From: Roseomonas sp.
Lineage (GTDB): Bacteria > Pseudomonadota > Alphaproteobacteria > Acetobacterales > Acetobacteraceae
Direction of reading: 5' to 3'
Assembly (NCBI GenBank): GCA_020249505.1
Contig: JADCFN010000005.1
Location: 124,001 to 188,000, forward strand
DNA: 64,000 nt
This document shows positions 9,473 to 17,865 of the stretch, one piece after another (position 1 is the stretch's first letter; each line of letters begins with the position of its first letter). Under the pieces are notes generated by a model that searched no databases, was not told the origin of the DNA, and worked only from the letters and a program-made list of their open reading frames with translations. A program made the translations under genes and the position numbers.

Positions 9473-10459
9473 ATGATCAAACTCACCCGCCGCGCCGCAC
9501 TGCTTGCTGGGCTTGCCGCGCCGGCCATTGCGCGGGCGCAGGGTTTTCCAACGCGGCCATTGCGCCTGGTAGTACCGTTCCCGCCCGCAGGCGCTGCCGA
9601 CATCACCGCGCGCATGGTGGCCGAACGCATGGGGCCGCTGCTGGGTCAGACGGTGGTGATTGATAATCGCCCCGGCGCTGGCGGGAATATCGCTGGTGAG
9701 GCTGTGGCACGCAGCGCGCCCGATGGGCATACGCTGTTCCTGGGAGGCGCCACCATTCTGCTGGCGAATAAATATCTTTATCACAAAGGCATGCCCTTTG
9801 ATGGTATTCGCGATTTCACGCATATCTCGCGTGTCTCAGTCGGCTCCACGCTATTTGTCGTGAATGCCAATCGCCCCTGGAAAACCTTTGAGGAATTCGT
9901 GGCGGACGCCAAGCGCCGCCCAGGGCAGATTAGCGCAGCATCATCCGGCATCGGCACGATCAGTCATTTGACGATATCGAAGCTGATGAAGACAGCCGGG
10001 ATTGAAGTCTCCCACGTGCCCTATCGCGGTTTGGCGCCTGGCTTGAATGATCTGCTCGCCGGCAATGTGGATATGATTTTTGACGGCATGCCCGCGCTGA
10101 TGCCGCATGTGCGCGAAGGCCGCTTGCGTGCGCTGGCGGTGGGCAGCCAGAAGCGCCAGCCGCAGGTCGCTGGTCTTGAGAATGTGCGCGGCATGGCGGA
10201 ACTCATTCCAGGTTCCGATATGGATATGGAATTCTGGTATTGCATTTCCGCCGCCGCCGGCACGCCCGCGCCCATTGTGCAGGCGTTGCACCGCGCGACC
10301 ATCGGCGCGGCGCGCGACCGCGAATATGGCGAAAAGCTGATCCCGCTAGGTTTCACCGCCATTTCGGATGATACGCCGGAAGGCTTTACGGAATTTGTGC
10401 GCAGCCAGGATCGCGTTTGGCGCGACCTGGTGGAAATCTCCGGCGCCAAATTGGATTAA
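9473..10459 (+). CDS. Bug family (TctC-type) tripartite tricarboxylate transporter substrate-binding protein
   Basis: A 328-residue periplasmic binding protein. A short twin-arginine-containing signal (MIKLTRRAALLAGLAAPAIARAQ) precedes the typical Bug start FPTRPLRLVVPFPPAG and the VVIDNRPGAGGNIAGE loop that binds carboxylate ligands. No TctA/TctB membrane genes are adjacent, which is usual for the expanded orphan Bug families of beta- and some alphaproteobacteria. The gene has a purine-rich RBS (agagagggagg) and sits inside the 5.4-10.8 kb catabolic run, so its ligand may be that pathway's substrate. Confidence 0.93.
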   Translation: MIKLTRRAALLAGLAAPAIARAQGFPTRPLRLVVPFPPAGAADITARMVAERMGPLLGQTVVIDNRPGAGGNIAGEAVARSAPDGHTLFLGGATILLANKYLYHKGMPFDGIRDFTHISRVSVGSTLFVVNANRPWKTFEEFVADAKRRPGQISAASSGIGTISHLTISKLMKTAGIEVSHVPYRGLAPGLNDLLAGNVDMIFDGMPALMPHVREGRLRALAVGSQKRQPQVAGLENVRGMAELIPGSDMDMEFWYCISAAAGTPAPIVQALHRATIGAARDREYGEKLIPLGFTAISDDTPEGFTEFVRSQDRVWRDLVEISGAKLD

Positions 10460-10480
10460 TCGCATCAAGGGAGAAAAGCG

Positions 10481-10807
10481 ATGCTCTATGAACTTCGTAT
10501 CTATCACTGCCAGCCCGGGCGCTTGCCCGATCTGATGAAGCGGTTTGACACCATCACGCTAAAACTCTGGGACAAGCACGGCATTCGCCAGGCGGGTTTC
10601 TGGACCACGCTGATTGGCGATTCCAACCACAGCCTGACCTATATGGTGGCGTGGAAGTCACTCGCGGAACGCGAAGAAAAATGGGCGAAGTTCCAGGCCG
10701 ATCCGGATTGGATCAAGGCGCGCGCAGAAACCGAAGCGAATGGCCCGCTGCTGACGAAGGTCACCAATGAAATCCTTCAGCCGACATCCTTCTCATCGGT
10801 GAAGTAA
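10481..10807 (+). CDS. NIPSNAP family protein
   Basis: A 108-residue ferredoxin-like (dimeric alpha/beta barrel) protein. The N-terminus MLYELRIYHCQPGRL and the central TYMVAWKSLAEREEKW segment are typical of the NIPSNAP family. Bacterial members occur with catabolic enzymes but have no agreed biochemical role. It is the last gene of the co-directional cluster, 21 bases after the Bug gene, and ends at a GC-rich hairpin shared with the convergent prfC. Confidence 0.88.
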   Translation: MLYELRIYHCQPGRLPDLMKRFDTITLKLWDKHGIRQAGFWTTLIGDSNHSLTYMVAWKSLAEREEKWAKFQADPDWIKARAETEANGPLLTKVTNEILQPTSFSSVK

Positions 10808-10814
10808 TGAAATT

Positions 10815-10837
10815 GGGGGGAAGGTCTACTTCCCCCC
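10815..10837. terminator. Stem-loop between convergent NIPSNAP gene and prfC
   Basis: A perfect 9-bp stem (GGGGGGAAG with CTTCCCCCC) around a 5-base loop lies between the two converging genes and includes the prfC stop codon. There is no U-tract on either side, so it may act as an mRNA 3' stabiliser or a weak bidirectional terminator rather than a classic intrinsic terminator. Confidence 0.5.
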
Positions 10838-12436
10838 GCCCACCCCATGCTGTTCGCGCACGGCATGAAAGCGGATCATAGGCCATTCTTCTTCTGCGCG
10901 ACGGCGACGCCAATCGCTGCTGAAAAACGCGACAAGCGCGCCATCATGATCTTCCGCGACATCGCGCCGATTGGCCTCAGCGAAACGATCCAAGGCGCCG
11001 GCTTCATCAGATACCATCCAGCGCACCTGTTCCCAGGGCGTGCCATCAAACCCGGCCGGCACGCCATATTCCACCTTCAGCCGGCTTTGCAGCACATCCA
11101 ATTGCAATTGCCCGACCACGCCCACCACGGGCGGGGAGCCATCGCGCGGGCGGAATAATTGCACCACCCCTTCTTCCGCCAATTGATCAAGCGCGGTGCG
11201 GAGCTTCTTGGCCAGCATGGGATCATCCAGCCGAATATGGCGCAGGATTTCCGGCGCGAAGGAAGGCACGCCGCGAAAATCCAGCGCCTCACCTTCCGTC
11301 AGCGTATCACCGATGCGCAGCGTGCCGTGATTGGCAATGCCGATCACATCGCCGGGCCAGGCTTCTTCCGCGACTTGCCTGTCTTTCGCGAAGAAAAACA
11401 GCGGCGCATTCACCGGCACCTGCTTGCCGGTACGGCTTTGGCGCAGCCGCATGCCTTTAGTCAGCCGCCCGCTGCATAGCCGCACAAAGGCCACGCGGTC
11501 GCGGTGATTGGGGTCCATATTCGCCTGGATTTTGAAGACAAAGCCGGTCAGCTTTTCCTCACCGGGTGTGACCAGGCGCTGATCCGCCGGCCGCGCGCGC
11601 GGCGGCGGCGCATGGCGCGCCAGCCCATCCAGCAAATGCGCAATGCCGAAATCCCGCAGCGCCGAGCCGAAAAATACCGGCGTCAAAGACCCTTCCAGAA
11701 AACGCTCTGCTTCGAATGCCGGATAGCCAGCGCGGGCGAGCAAGACTTCCTCGGAAAGCGCCAAAGCCCTGTCATCACCGACCAACTCGGCAAGCTTTGG
11801 GTCTTCCGGCGATTCAAGCTGGATCGGCTCCGCCCCTTCCGTGACAGGTAAGAATCGGTCTGTCGCCAAATCATAAACCCCGGCGAAGTCAGCCGAGCGG
11901 CCCACGGGCCAAGCGGCAGGCGTTGCATCCAGCGCCAGCAGGTTTTGGATTTCATCCAGCAATTCGAAAGGTTCGCGCGCTTCGCGGTCCATCTTATTGA
12001 TGAAGGTGATGATCGGAATGTCGCGCATACGGCAAACTTCAAACAGCTTGCGCGTTTGGCTCTCAATCCCCTTGGCGGCATCCAGCACCATCACCGCGGC
12101 ATCAACGGCGGTCAGGGTGCGATAGGTATCTTCGGAAAAATCCTCGTGGCCTGGCGTGTCCAACAGGTTGAAGACTACGCCATCACGCTCAAACGTCATG
12201 ACGGAGGTCGCAACCGAAATCCCGCGATCCTGTTCAATCTTCATCCAATCCGAACGCGTGCGCCGCGCATTGCCCTTGGCGCGCACCGCGCCGGCAAGCT
12301 GGATGGCGCCGCCCTTGAGCAGCAGTTTTTCCGTGAGCGTGGTTTTGCCCGCGTCAGGATGGGCGATGATGGCAAAGCTCCGCCGACGTGCGGCTTCTTC
12401 GGCGATGCGGGCGGCGGGGATGGTGGTTTCAGACAT
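10826..12436 (-). CDS. prfC: Peptide chain release factor 3
   Basis: RF3 is the GTPase that removes RF1/RF2 from the ribosome after termination. The protein is 536 residues, close to the E. coli length. G-domain motifs are clear: AHPDAGKTT (P loop), the switch region with DRGISVATSVM, DTPGHEDFSEDTYRTL (G3) and FINKMDRE (G4), followed by the beta-barrel and RF3 C-terminal domains. The ATG at 12436 (MSETTIP) is chosen over a longer frame opening at 12496 because the G domain starts soon after. It is divergently transcribed from the pteridine-reductase-like gene. Confidence 0.96.
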   Translation of the reverse strand: MSETTIPAARIAEEAARRRSFAIIAHPDAGKTTLTEKLLLKGGAIQLAGAVRAKGNARRTRSDWMKIEQDRGISVATSVMTFERDGVVFNLLDTPGHEDFSEDTYRTLTAVDAAVMVLDAAKGIESQTRKLFEVCRMRDIPIITFINKMDREAREPFELLDEIQNLLALDATPAAWPVGRSADFAGVYDLATDRFLPVTEGAEPIQLESPEDPKLAELVGDDRALALSEEVLLARAGYPAFEAERFLEGSLTPVFFGSALRDFGIAHLLDGLARHAPPPRARPADQRLVTPGEEKLTGFVFKIQANMDPNHRDRVAFVRLCSGRLTKGMRLRQSRTGKQVPVNAPLFFFAKDRQVAEEAWPGDVIGIANHGTLRIGDTLTEGEALDFRGVPSFAPEILRHIRLDDPMLAKKLRTALDQLAEEGVVQLFRPRDGSPPVVGVVGQLQLDVLQSRLKVEYGVPAGFDGTPWEQVRWMVSDEAGALDRFAEANRRDVAEDHDGALVAFFSSDWRRRRAEEEWPMIRFHAVREQHGVGGGK

Positions 12437-12519
12437 GATGCGGCGGGGGTTAGCAGGTGAAGCGGCGCTTGTCGCGCGGGGCATAGGCCCCGGCACGTTT
12501 TGCGGCTATCACCCCGCCC

Positions 12520-13290
12520 ATGATCCCCACCAACCTCCCCTCCGCCGCGCTGGTCACGGGCGCCGGCAAGCGGCTTGGCCGTGCCATGGCGCTTGCGCTG
12601 GCTGAAGCCGGCTTTGATGTCGCCATCCACTATGCCGCCAGCGCCGATGCGGCCGAGGCAACGGCGAAAGAAATCCGAGCCCTTGGCCGCCGCGCCATCA
12701 CGCTCCGCGCCGAACTCGGCCAGGAAGCGGAAGTGGCGCGGCTGATCCCGCACGCCACCAGGGCGTTAGGCCCGCTTGGTGTGCTGGTGAACAACGCCTC
12801 CACCTTCGAACGCGATGAATGGGATGACGCAACGCGCGAATCCTGGGACCGGCACATGGAACCTAATCTGCGCGCACCCTTTGTGCTGACGCAGCTTTTC
12901 GCAAAAGCGCTACCGGAAGCCGCGCAGGGCCTGGTGGTGAATATGCTGGATCAGCGCGTCTGGTCGCTGACGCCGCATTTCGTTTCCTACACCGTGTCCA
13001 AGGCCGGTCTTTGGGCGCTGACGCAAAGCCTGGCTTTGGCCCTTGCGCCGCGTATTCGGGTGAATGCGATTGGGCCTGGGCCGGCCTTGCCCAGCCCTCG
13101 CCAATCCCAGGAACATTTCGACCGGCAGGCTGAGGCAACACCACTATCGCGCCCCACAAGCCCAGACGAAGTGGCGCGCGCGCTGATGGCGATCCTCTCG
13201 CTGCCATCCATGACCGGTCAGATGATCGCCCTTGATGGTGGGCAGCATTTGCAATGGTCACCCTCTTTCGGGCAGGAGCCTTTGGAATGA
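12520..13290 (+). CDS. Pteridine reductase-type SDR (FolM/PTR1-like)
   Basis: A 256-residue SDR whose motifs differ from the classical pattern in the way pteridine reductases do. The nucleotide motif is TGAGKRLG (TGxxxRxG), and the usual catalytic Ser is replaced by Asp in NMLDQ, 13 residues before the Tyr of SYTVSK, with Lys four after it: the same D-Y-K spacing as PTR1. It overlaps folB by four bases (ATGA), so a role in reducing dihydromonapterin/dihydrofolate-type pterins is likely. An ordinary SDR acting elsewhere cannot be excluded. Confidence 0.82.
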   Translation: MIPTNLPSAALVTGAGKRLGRAMALALAEAGFDVAIHYAASADAAEATAKEIRALGRRAITLRAELGQEAEVARLIPHATRALGPLGVLVNNASTFERDEWDDATRESWDRHMEPNLRAPFVLTQLFAKALPEAAQGLVVNMLDQRVWSLTPHFVSYTVSKAGLWALTQSLALALAPRIRVNAIGPGPALPSPRQSQEHFDRQAEATPLSRPTSPDEVARALMAILSLPSMTGQMIALDGGQHLQWSPSFGQEPLE

Positions 13291-13679
13291 GCTTCGCCCC
13301 GGATGCCGCGGCGGGGCTGCGGCTGGTTTTCGTGCGCCATCTGGAAGTCCAAGCCTTGCTTGGCGTCTACGCGCATGAGGAAACCCGCCCGCAGCGTGTT
13401 ATCCTGGACTTGGAATTGGCGGTGGAGGACCCCGAAGCCCCCGCAGCCGAAGGCCCGGACCGGCTGGCCCGCGTGGTGGATTACGCGGCGGCAGCAGAGG
13501 CCGCGCGGCGGATTGCCACTTCGGCCCATGTTCGCCTGGCTGAAACCCTGGCCGAGCGCATCGCCATCAGCCTTTTGGAAGATGCCCGCATCCGGCGCGT
13601 GAGGGTGGGGGTCACCAAGCCGGATGCGCTGCCCGGTGGCATCAACGTCGGCGTTGTCATTGAAAGATCACGATTTTGA
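13287..13679 (+). CDS. folB: Dihydroneopterin aldolase
   Basis: A 130-residue homologue of FolB, which splits 7,8-dihydroneopterin to 6-hydroxymethyl-dihydropterin and glycolaldehyde in folate synthesis. Visible family features are the LEVQALLGVYAHEE start of the tunnelling fold, the DYAAAAEAARRI helix, LAETLAERIA with the catalytic-region Glu, and the terminal VTKPDALPGGINVGV strand. The ATG at 13287, overlapping the stop of the upstream reductase, is preferred to ATG 13254 inside that gene. Confidence 0.93.
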   Translation: MSFAPDAAAGLRLVFVRHLEVQALLGVYAHEETRPQRVILDLELAVEDPEAPAAEGPDRLARVVDYAAAAEAARRIATSAHVRLAETLAERIAISLLEDARIRRVRVGVTKPDALPGGINVGVVIERSRF

Positions 13680-13964
13680 CATCACCGGCGCTGCGGATTG
13701 TCCACCGCGCGAAAACCACGCCAAAAAGCTTTTTGCGCGCGACCGGAAATTCCCCCCTTGACGCCGGAGCAGCTTTGCGACTCGGGGTAAAATTTAGCTA
13801 AATCAATAGCTTAATTTGTTACAAGCCAGGCGCCGCAAATCTGGGCAAAGCCATAGAATCTTTGTGTAACATAGCTTTAACAGGATTGTCTTGGCGGCTT
13901 CCCACAGGTTTATCCACAGGTTTCGTGGACAAATTCGCCCCCCCTTTGCCATAAGCTACCCGTG
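13680..13964. promoter_or_regulatory. AT-rich intergenic region with a perfect DnaA box, upstream of uvrC
   Basis: This 285-base gap has no gene. Bases 13785-13822 are strongly AT-rich. Near its right end TTATCCACA (13910-13918) matches the DnaA-box consensus exactly; a degenerate match (TTGTCCACG, 7 of 9) lies on the opposite strand at 13924-13932, and a weaker CCCACA element precedes at 13901-13906. The uvrC promoter should also lie here, but I could not pick convincing -35/-10 boxes. Confidence 0.5.
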
Positions 13965-15851
13965 ATGACCGAAACCCCTCCGCCCGTCCTGGAAAGCCCC
14001 TTATTCCAGGGCCTGGCGGTGCTGGAAGCCGCCCTGCCGACGCTGCCGACCGCCCCCGGCGTCTATCGCATGTTGGATGAGAAGGGGGAGGCGCTTTACG
14101 TCGGCAAGGCGCGGTCGCTCAGGAAGCGGGTCACCTCCTACACCCAGCTTGGCCGCCTGCCGGAACGGCTCCGGCGTATGGTGTTCGAAACGCGTTCCCT
14201 TGAAGTGGTCACCACCGCGTCCGAGGCCGAGGCGCTGCTGCTGGAAGCCAATTTCATCAAGCGCTTCCGGCCGCGCTTCAACATCGTGCTCAGGGATGAC
14301 AAATCCTACCCCTGGCTGGTGATCACGGAAGACCACTCCTTTCCGCAGATTGCCAAGCATCGCGGGGAAAGGCGGAAGGGCGCTTCCTATTGGGGGCCTT
14401 TTGCGTCCGTCTGGGCGGTGAACCAGACCATCAACGCTCTGCAGCGCGTGTTTTTGCTGCGGTCCTGCCGGGATACGGTGTTTGATACCCGCACGCGGCC
14501 TTGTCTGCTGTTCCAAATCAAGCGCTGCGCCGCGCCCTGTGTGGACAGGATTTCGCAGGCCGATTACGCGGCGCTGGTGGCGGAAGCCAAGCAGTTCCTG
14601 TCTGGCGAAACGCCCTCCATCCAAAAGCGCCTCGCCACAGAAATGGAAGCGGCGGCGGCAGATTTGCAGTTTGAACGTGCAGCCGCGCTCAGGGACCGTA
14701 TCCGGGGGCTCACGCATATTCAGGGCAAGGATCGCGTCAATCTGGAAGGCCTTGGCGATGCGGATGTGATCGCCTTGCATCAGGCGGCGGGGCAAAGCTG
14801 CGTGCAGGTATTTTTCTTCCGAGGCGGGCGCAACAACGGCAACCGCGCCTTTTTCCTGAGCCATGCCAAGCAGGACCAAAGCGCTGAGGAGGTGATGGGC
14901 GCCTTCCTTGGTCAGCTTTATGAAGACTTGCCCCCGCCACCCTTACTGCTGCTATCGCATGACCCGCCCGAAGCAGCACTTATCGCTGAGGCCTTGGCGA
15001 TCAAGGCCGGGCGGCGCGTGGAATTGCGTCGGCCGCAACGTGGCGAAAAACACGAAGCGCTGGAACACGCTGCGACAAATGCGCGCGAAGCACTGGAACG
15101 GCGCATGGCGGAAGGCACTGCCCAGGCGGCGCTGCTGGAAGGCACCGCAAATCTTTTCGGCCTGCCCGGCGCACCAGAACGGATCGAGGTTTACGACAAT
15201 AGCCATATCCAGGGCGCCAATGCCTATGGCGTTATGGTGGTCGCAGGGCCTTCGGGCTTCATCAAGCAGGGCTACCGGAAATTCGCCATCAAGACCGCCG
15301 GCACCAATGATGATTTCGCCATGATGCGCGAAGTGTTTGAACGCCGCTTTGGCCGCGCGCTCCGCGAAGACCCGGCCCGCGCCGGGGAAGGCTGGCCCGA
15401 TCTGGTGCTGATTGATGGCGGTGCCGGCCAGCTTTCCGCCGCACGGGAAATCATGGCCGGCCTCGGCCTGGATGATCTGCCGCTGGTTGCCGTCGCCAAG
15501 GGGCCGGACCGTGATGCCGGGCGCGAATGGTTCCATGCGCCGGGGCGCGAGGCCTTTCAGCTCCCCCCGCGTGATCCGGTGCTGTTCTATCTGCAACGCC
15601 TGCGGGATGAGGCGCATCGCTTCGCCATTTCCGCCCATCGCGCTGGTAGGTCCAAGGCGCTGACGCGGTCTGAATTGGATGATGTGCCGGGCGTGGGGGC
15701 GGCGATGAAGCGCAAATTATTGAACCATTTCGGCTCGGCCCGAGGGGTGCGGCAGGCGGGGCTCGCCGATCTGGAAGCCTGCCCCGGGGTCGGGCCCGCC
15801 TTGGCGCGCCGCATCCACGACCATTTCCACCCGAATGCCGCGCTTGGCTGA
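13965..15851 (+). CDS. uvrC: Excinuclease ABC subunit C
   Basis: Makes both incisions during UvrABC nucleotide excision repair. The 628-residue protein has the expected order: GIY-YIG nuclease domain ([10 protein letters not shown] to [11 protein letters not shown], residues about 33-52), a Cys-containing segment ([15 protein letters not shown]), a UVR UvrB-binding motif around residues 205-240, the RNase H-like second nuclease domain ([15 protein letters not shown] and [14 protein letters not shown]) and a C-terminal helix-hairpin-helix pair ([15 protein letters not shown] and [13 protein letters not shown]). ATG 13965 is taken over the adjacent GTG 13962. pgsA follows after 53 bases. Confidence 0.97.
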   Translation: MTETPPPVLESPLFQGLAVLEAALPTLPTAPGVYRMLDEKGEALYVGKARSLRKRVTSYTQLGRLPERLRRMVFETRSLEVVTTASEAEALLLEANFIKRFRPRFNIVLRDDKSYPWLVITEDHSFPQIAKHRGERRKGASYWGPFASVWAVNQTINALQRVFLLRSCRDTVFDTRTRPCLLFQIKRCAAPCVDRISQADYAALVAEAKQFLSGETPSIQKRLATEMEAAAADLQFERAAALRDRIRGLTHIQGKDRVNLEGLGDADVIALHQAAGQSCVQVFFFRGGRNNGNRAFFLSHAKQDQSAEEVMGAFLGQLYEDLPPPPLLLLSHDPPEAALIAEALAIKAGRRVELRRPQRGEKHEALEHAATNAREALERRMAEGTAQAALLEGTANLFGLPGAPERIEVYDNSHIQGANAYGVMVVAGPSGFIKQGYRKFAIKTAGTNDDFAMMREVFERRFGRALREDPARAGEGWPDLVLIDGGAGQLSAAREIMAGLGLDDLPLVAVAKGPDRDAGREWFHAPGREAFQLPPRDPVLFYLQRLRDEAHRFAISAHRAGRSKALTRSELDDVPGVGAAMKRKLLNHFGSARGVRQAGLADLEACPGVGPALARRIHDHFHPNAALG

Positions 15852-15904
15852 ATATTGCCGCGCAAGGGTGCCAAAAGGCCGCGTTCCGGGTTAAGGGAAG
15901 GGTA

Positions 15905-16522
15905 ATGCCGACCGACCTGCCCAATCTGCTCACGCTTTCGCGCATCGCGGCCATACCGCTGCTGGTGATGCTGGCCTCTATCAATACGCCGCAGGCGGAT
16001 ATGGCGGCTTGTGTCGTGTTTTCTGTCGCTGCCATCACGGATTACTTCGATGGCAAGATCGCGCGCAATCGCGGCGCGGTTTCCGGTTTTGGCCGCATGC
16101 TGGACCCGATTGCGGATAAGCTTCTGGTCGGCGCGGCGCTGATGCTGCTGGCGGGCTACGGCAGGCTGTCGGATGCCGGGCTGTTTCCGGCCATTGTCAT
16201 CATGCTGCGCGAGATTCTGGTCTCGGGCCTGCGGGAATTTCTGGCGGAACTCCGGATCGGCCTGCCGGTTACGCCGCTCGCGAAATGGAAGACCGGTTTT
16301 CAGATGGGCGCGCTTGGCACCTTGTTGGCGGGCGATAGCGGTGCACCGGTGATTGGGCTTGGCTTCCTGCCGGTTTCCCTGATTGGGGAGGGGATGCTCT
16401 GGGCGGCGGCGGTGCTGACGCTGATCACCGGCTGGGATTATCTGCGCGCGGGGCTCGCCCTGGCGCAGGGGGAAATCCCCGCCAAGAATGACGCGCCGGC
16501 AAAACCGCCTGGGCAGCCTTGA
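15905..16522 (+). CDS. pgsA: CDP-diacylglycerol--glycerol-3-phosphate 3-phosphatidyltransferase
   Basis: A 205-residue membrane enzyme that makes phosphatidylglycerol phosphate, the substrate of PgpA encoded at 4.3 kb. The complete CDP-alcohol phosphotransferase signature D-x2-D-G-x2-A-R-x8-G-x3-D-x3-D is present starting at DYFDGKIAR (residues about 46-72). Several transmembrane helices follow. The uvrC-pgsA-moaD-moaE order is typical of alphaproteobacteria. The C-terminal tail (GEIPAKNDAPAKPPGQP) is hydrophilic. Confidence 0.95.
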   Translation: MPTDLPNLLTLSRIAAIPLLVMLASINTPQADMAACVVFSVAAITDYFDGKIARNRGAVSGFGRMLDPIADKLLVGAALMLLAGYGRLSDAGLFPAIVIMLREILVSGLREFLAELRIGLPVTPLAKWKTGFQMGALGTLLAGDSGAPVIGLGFLPVSLIGEGMLWAAAVLTLITGWDYLRAGLALAQGEIPAKNDAPAKPPGQP

Positions 16523-16572
16523 GTCTGAACCCCGGGCAGCGCATCTTAAATATGGAAGAGGCGGGGAAAGCC

Positions 16573-17145
16573 ATGCGACATTCTATGCTGCTGCTGTTTG
16601 GGGGAATGCTGGCGCTGCAAGGCTGCGCGCCGAATTGGCAGCCAAGCTGGAATACCAGCCGCAATGCCGCAGTACCCACCGTGGATAGCCTAACGCTGCG
16701 GCGCGTGACCACAGGGGATACGGCGGTGGAAGTGCTGCGCACGGAAAACCTGGATTATGCTGCGATGCGCGCCCCCGCCACGCCGACCACGCAAATGACC
16801 CCGGATGATGCGCTGCGCCTGCCCCCGCCGCCCCCACCGCCACGCGTGACGCCGCGTGCCAGCAGCTCCACCCCGCCGCCCGTGGCATCCGTGCCACTGC
16901 GCGCGCCTTCGCCACCCGCCGTCACACCCTCCGCCATGCCGGCGCCACCGCCGGCGCGGGTTGAAGGCACGGTCATTCCCGGCGCACCCGGCCAGCCGCC
17001 TGGCATTGTCGCCGGCGGCAATGACCGCACCCAGGTCTTCAACCAGCCAGGCACAGCCGGTGGCGGCATTGCGGTGCGCGATGGCGGCACGACAACCATT
17101 ATCGGGCCGGGCGGGCGCATCACCTCGGTGCCCACACCGCGCTGA
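16573..17145 (+). CDS. Proline-rich putative lipoprotein of unknown function
   Basis: A 190-residue protein starting at MRHSMLLLF with a lipobox LALQGC (Cys18), so it should be lipidated and anchored in the periplasm or outer membrane. The mature part is low-complexity: a run of seven Pro, further Pro/Ala/Ser tracts, then Gly-rich strands near the C-terminus (VAGGNDRTQVFNQPGTAGGG). I recognise no domain. ATG 16573 is chosen because a purine-rich RBS (GGGGAAAG) precedes it and it gives a proper lipoprotein signal; the longer frame from 16519 spoils it. It lies between pgsA and moaD in the same direction. Confidence 0.7.
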   Translation: MRHSMLLLFGGMLALQGCAPNWQPSWNTSRNAAVPTVDSLTLRRVTTGDTAVEVLRTENLDYAAMRAPATPTTQMTPDDALRLPPPPPPPRVTPRASSSTPPPVASVPLRAPSPPAVTPSAMPAPPPARVEGTVIPGAPGQPPGIVAGGNDRTQVFNQPGTAGGGIAVRDGGTTTIIGPGGRITSVPTPR

Positions 17146-17151
17146 AACGCC

Positions 17152-17403
17152 ATGCGCATCCTCTATTTCGCCTGGCTGCGCCAGAAGATCGGCATTGCGG
17201 AAGAAGAAGTGACACCGCCTGCCGAAATTCGCGATATCGCCGGCCTGCGCGATTGGCTCGCCACACGCAGCCCCGGCCATGCGGCGGCCTTTGCCGATGC
17301 CAAGCAAATCCGCGCTGCCGTCAATCAGGATTTCGCCACGCCGGATCATCCCGTGGCGGTAGGGGATGAAATTGCCTTCTTCCCGCCCGTGACCGGGGGC
17401 TGA
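17152..17403 (+). CDS. moaD: Molybdopterin synthase sulfur-carrier subunit MoaD
   Basis: An 83-residue ubiquitin-like protein whose C-terminal Gly-Gly (VTGG) is thiocarboxylated and donates sulfur for molybdopterin formation. The start MRILYFAWLRQKIG and the C-terminal GDEIAFFPPVTGG are characteristic. It is four bases upstream of moaE, its partner in molybdopterin synthase. A plausible user of the cofactor, a BisC-type molybdoenzyme, is encoded at 55-57.5 kb. Confidence 0.95.
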   Translation: MRILYFAWLRQKIGIAEEEVTPPAEIRDIAGLRDWLATRSPGHAAAFADAKQIRAAVNQDFATPDHPVAVGDEIAFFPPVTGG

Positions 17404-17406
17404 GCC

Positions 17407-17865
17407 ATGGCGCGTATCCTGGTACAGGAAGCGCTGTTTGATATGGCCGCCGAAAGCGCGGCGCTGACGGCGTGCCGCACCGATATTGGTGGTGTCGCGA
17501 GTTTTCTGGGCGTTTGCCGTGGCGATGATGGCCTCGCGGCGATGGTGCTGGAACATTATCCCGGCATGACGGAACGCGCGCTGGGTCGCATCGCGGCCGA
17601 GGCTGAGGCGCGCTGGCCACTCACCGGCTGCACCGTGATCCATCGCGTTGGCCGCATTCTGCCGGGCGAGCCGATTGTGCTGGTGCTGACAGCTTCCGCG
17701 CATCGTGCTGCGGCGCTTGAATCCTGCGCTTTTCTGATTGATTGGCTGAAGACCAAGGCGCCCTTTTGGAAGCGCGAGGAATTCGCCGATGGCGATGCCC
17801 GCTGGGTTGCCGCGAAGAATGAGGATGACGCCGCCGCTGCGCGCTGGTCGGTTCCAAAGATTTGA
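17407..17865 (+). CDS. moaE: Molybdopterin synthase catalytic subunit MoaE
   Basis: A 152-residue large subunit of molybdopterin synthase, converting precursor Z (cPMP) to molybdopterin using thiocarboxylated MoaD. Recognisable segments are VASFLGVCRG, LEHYPGMTERAL, the HRVGRILPGEPIVLV motif and the C-terminal IDWLKTKAPFWKRE with the active-site Lys region. Adjacent moaD supports the call. Its TGA overlaps the TTG start of the chimeric membrane gene. Confidence 0.95.
   Translation: MARILVQEALFDMAAESAALTACRTDIGGVASFLGVCRGDDGLAAMVLEHYPGMTERALGRIAAEAEARWPLTGCTVIHRVGRILPGEPIVLVLTASAHRAAALESCAFLIDWLKTKAPFWKREEFADGDARWVAAKNEDDAAAARWSVPKI

Noticed and set aside
13980-17865. Possible genomic island or prophage around uvrC-moaE
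   Set aside because: Normal composition, conserved core gene order and no integrase, transposase or phage genes.
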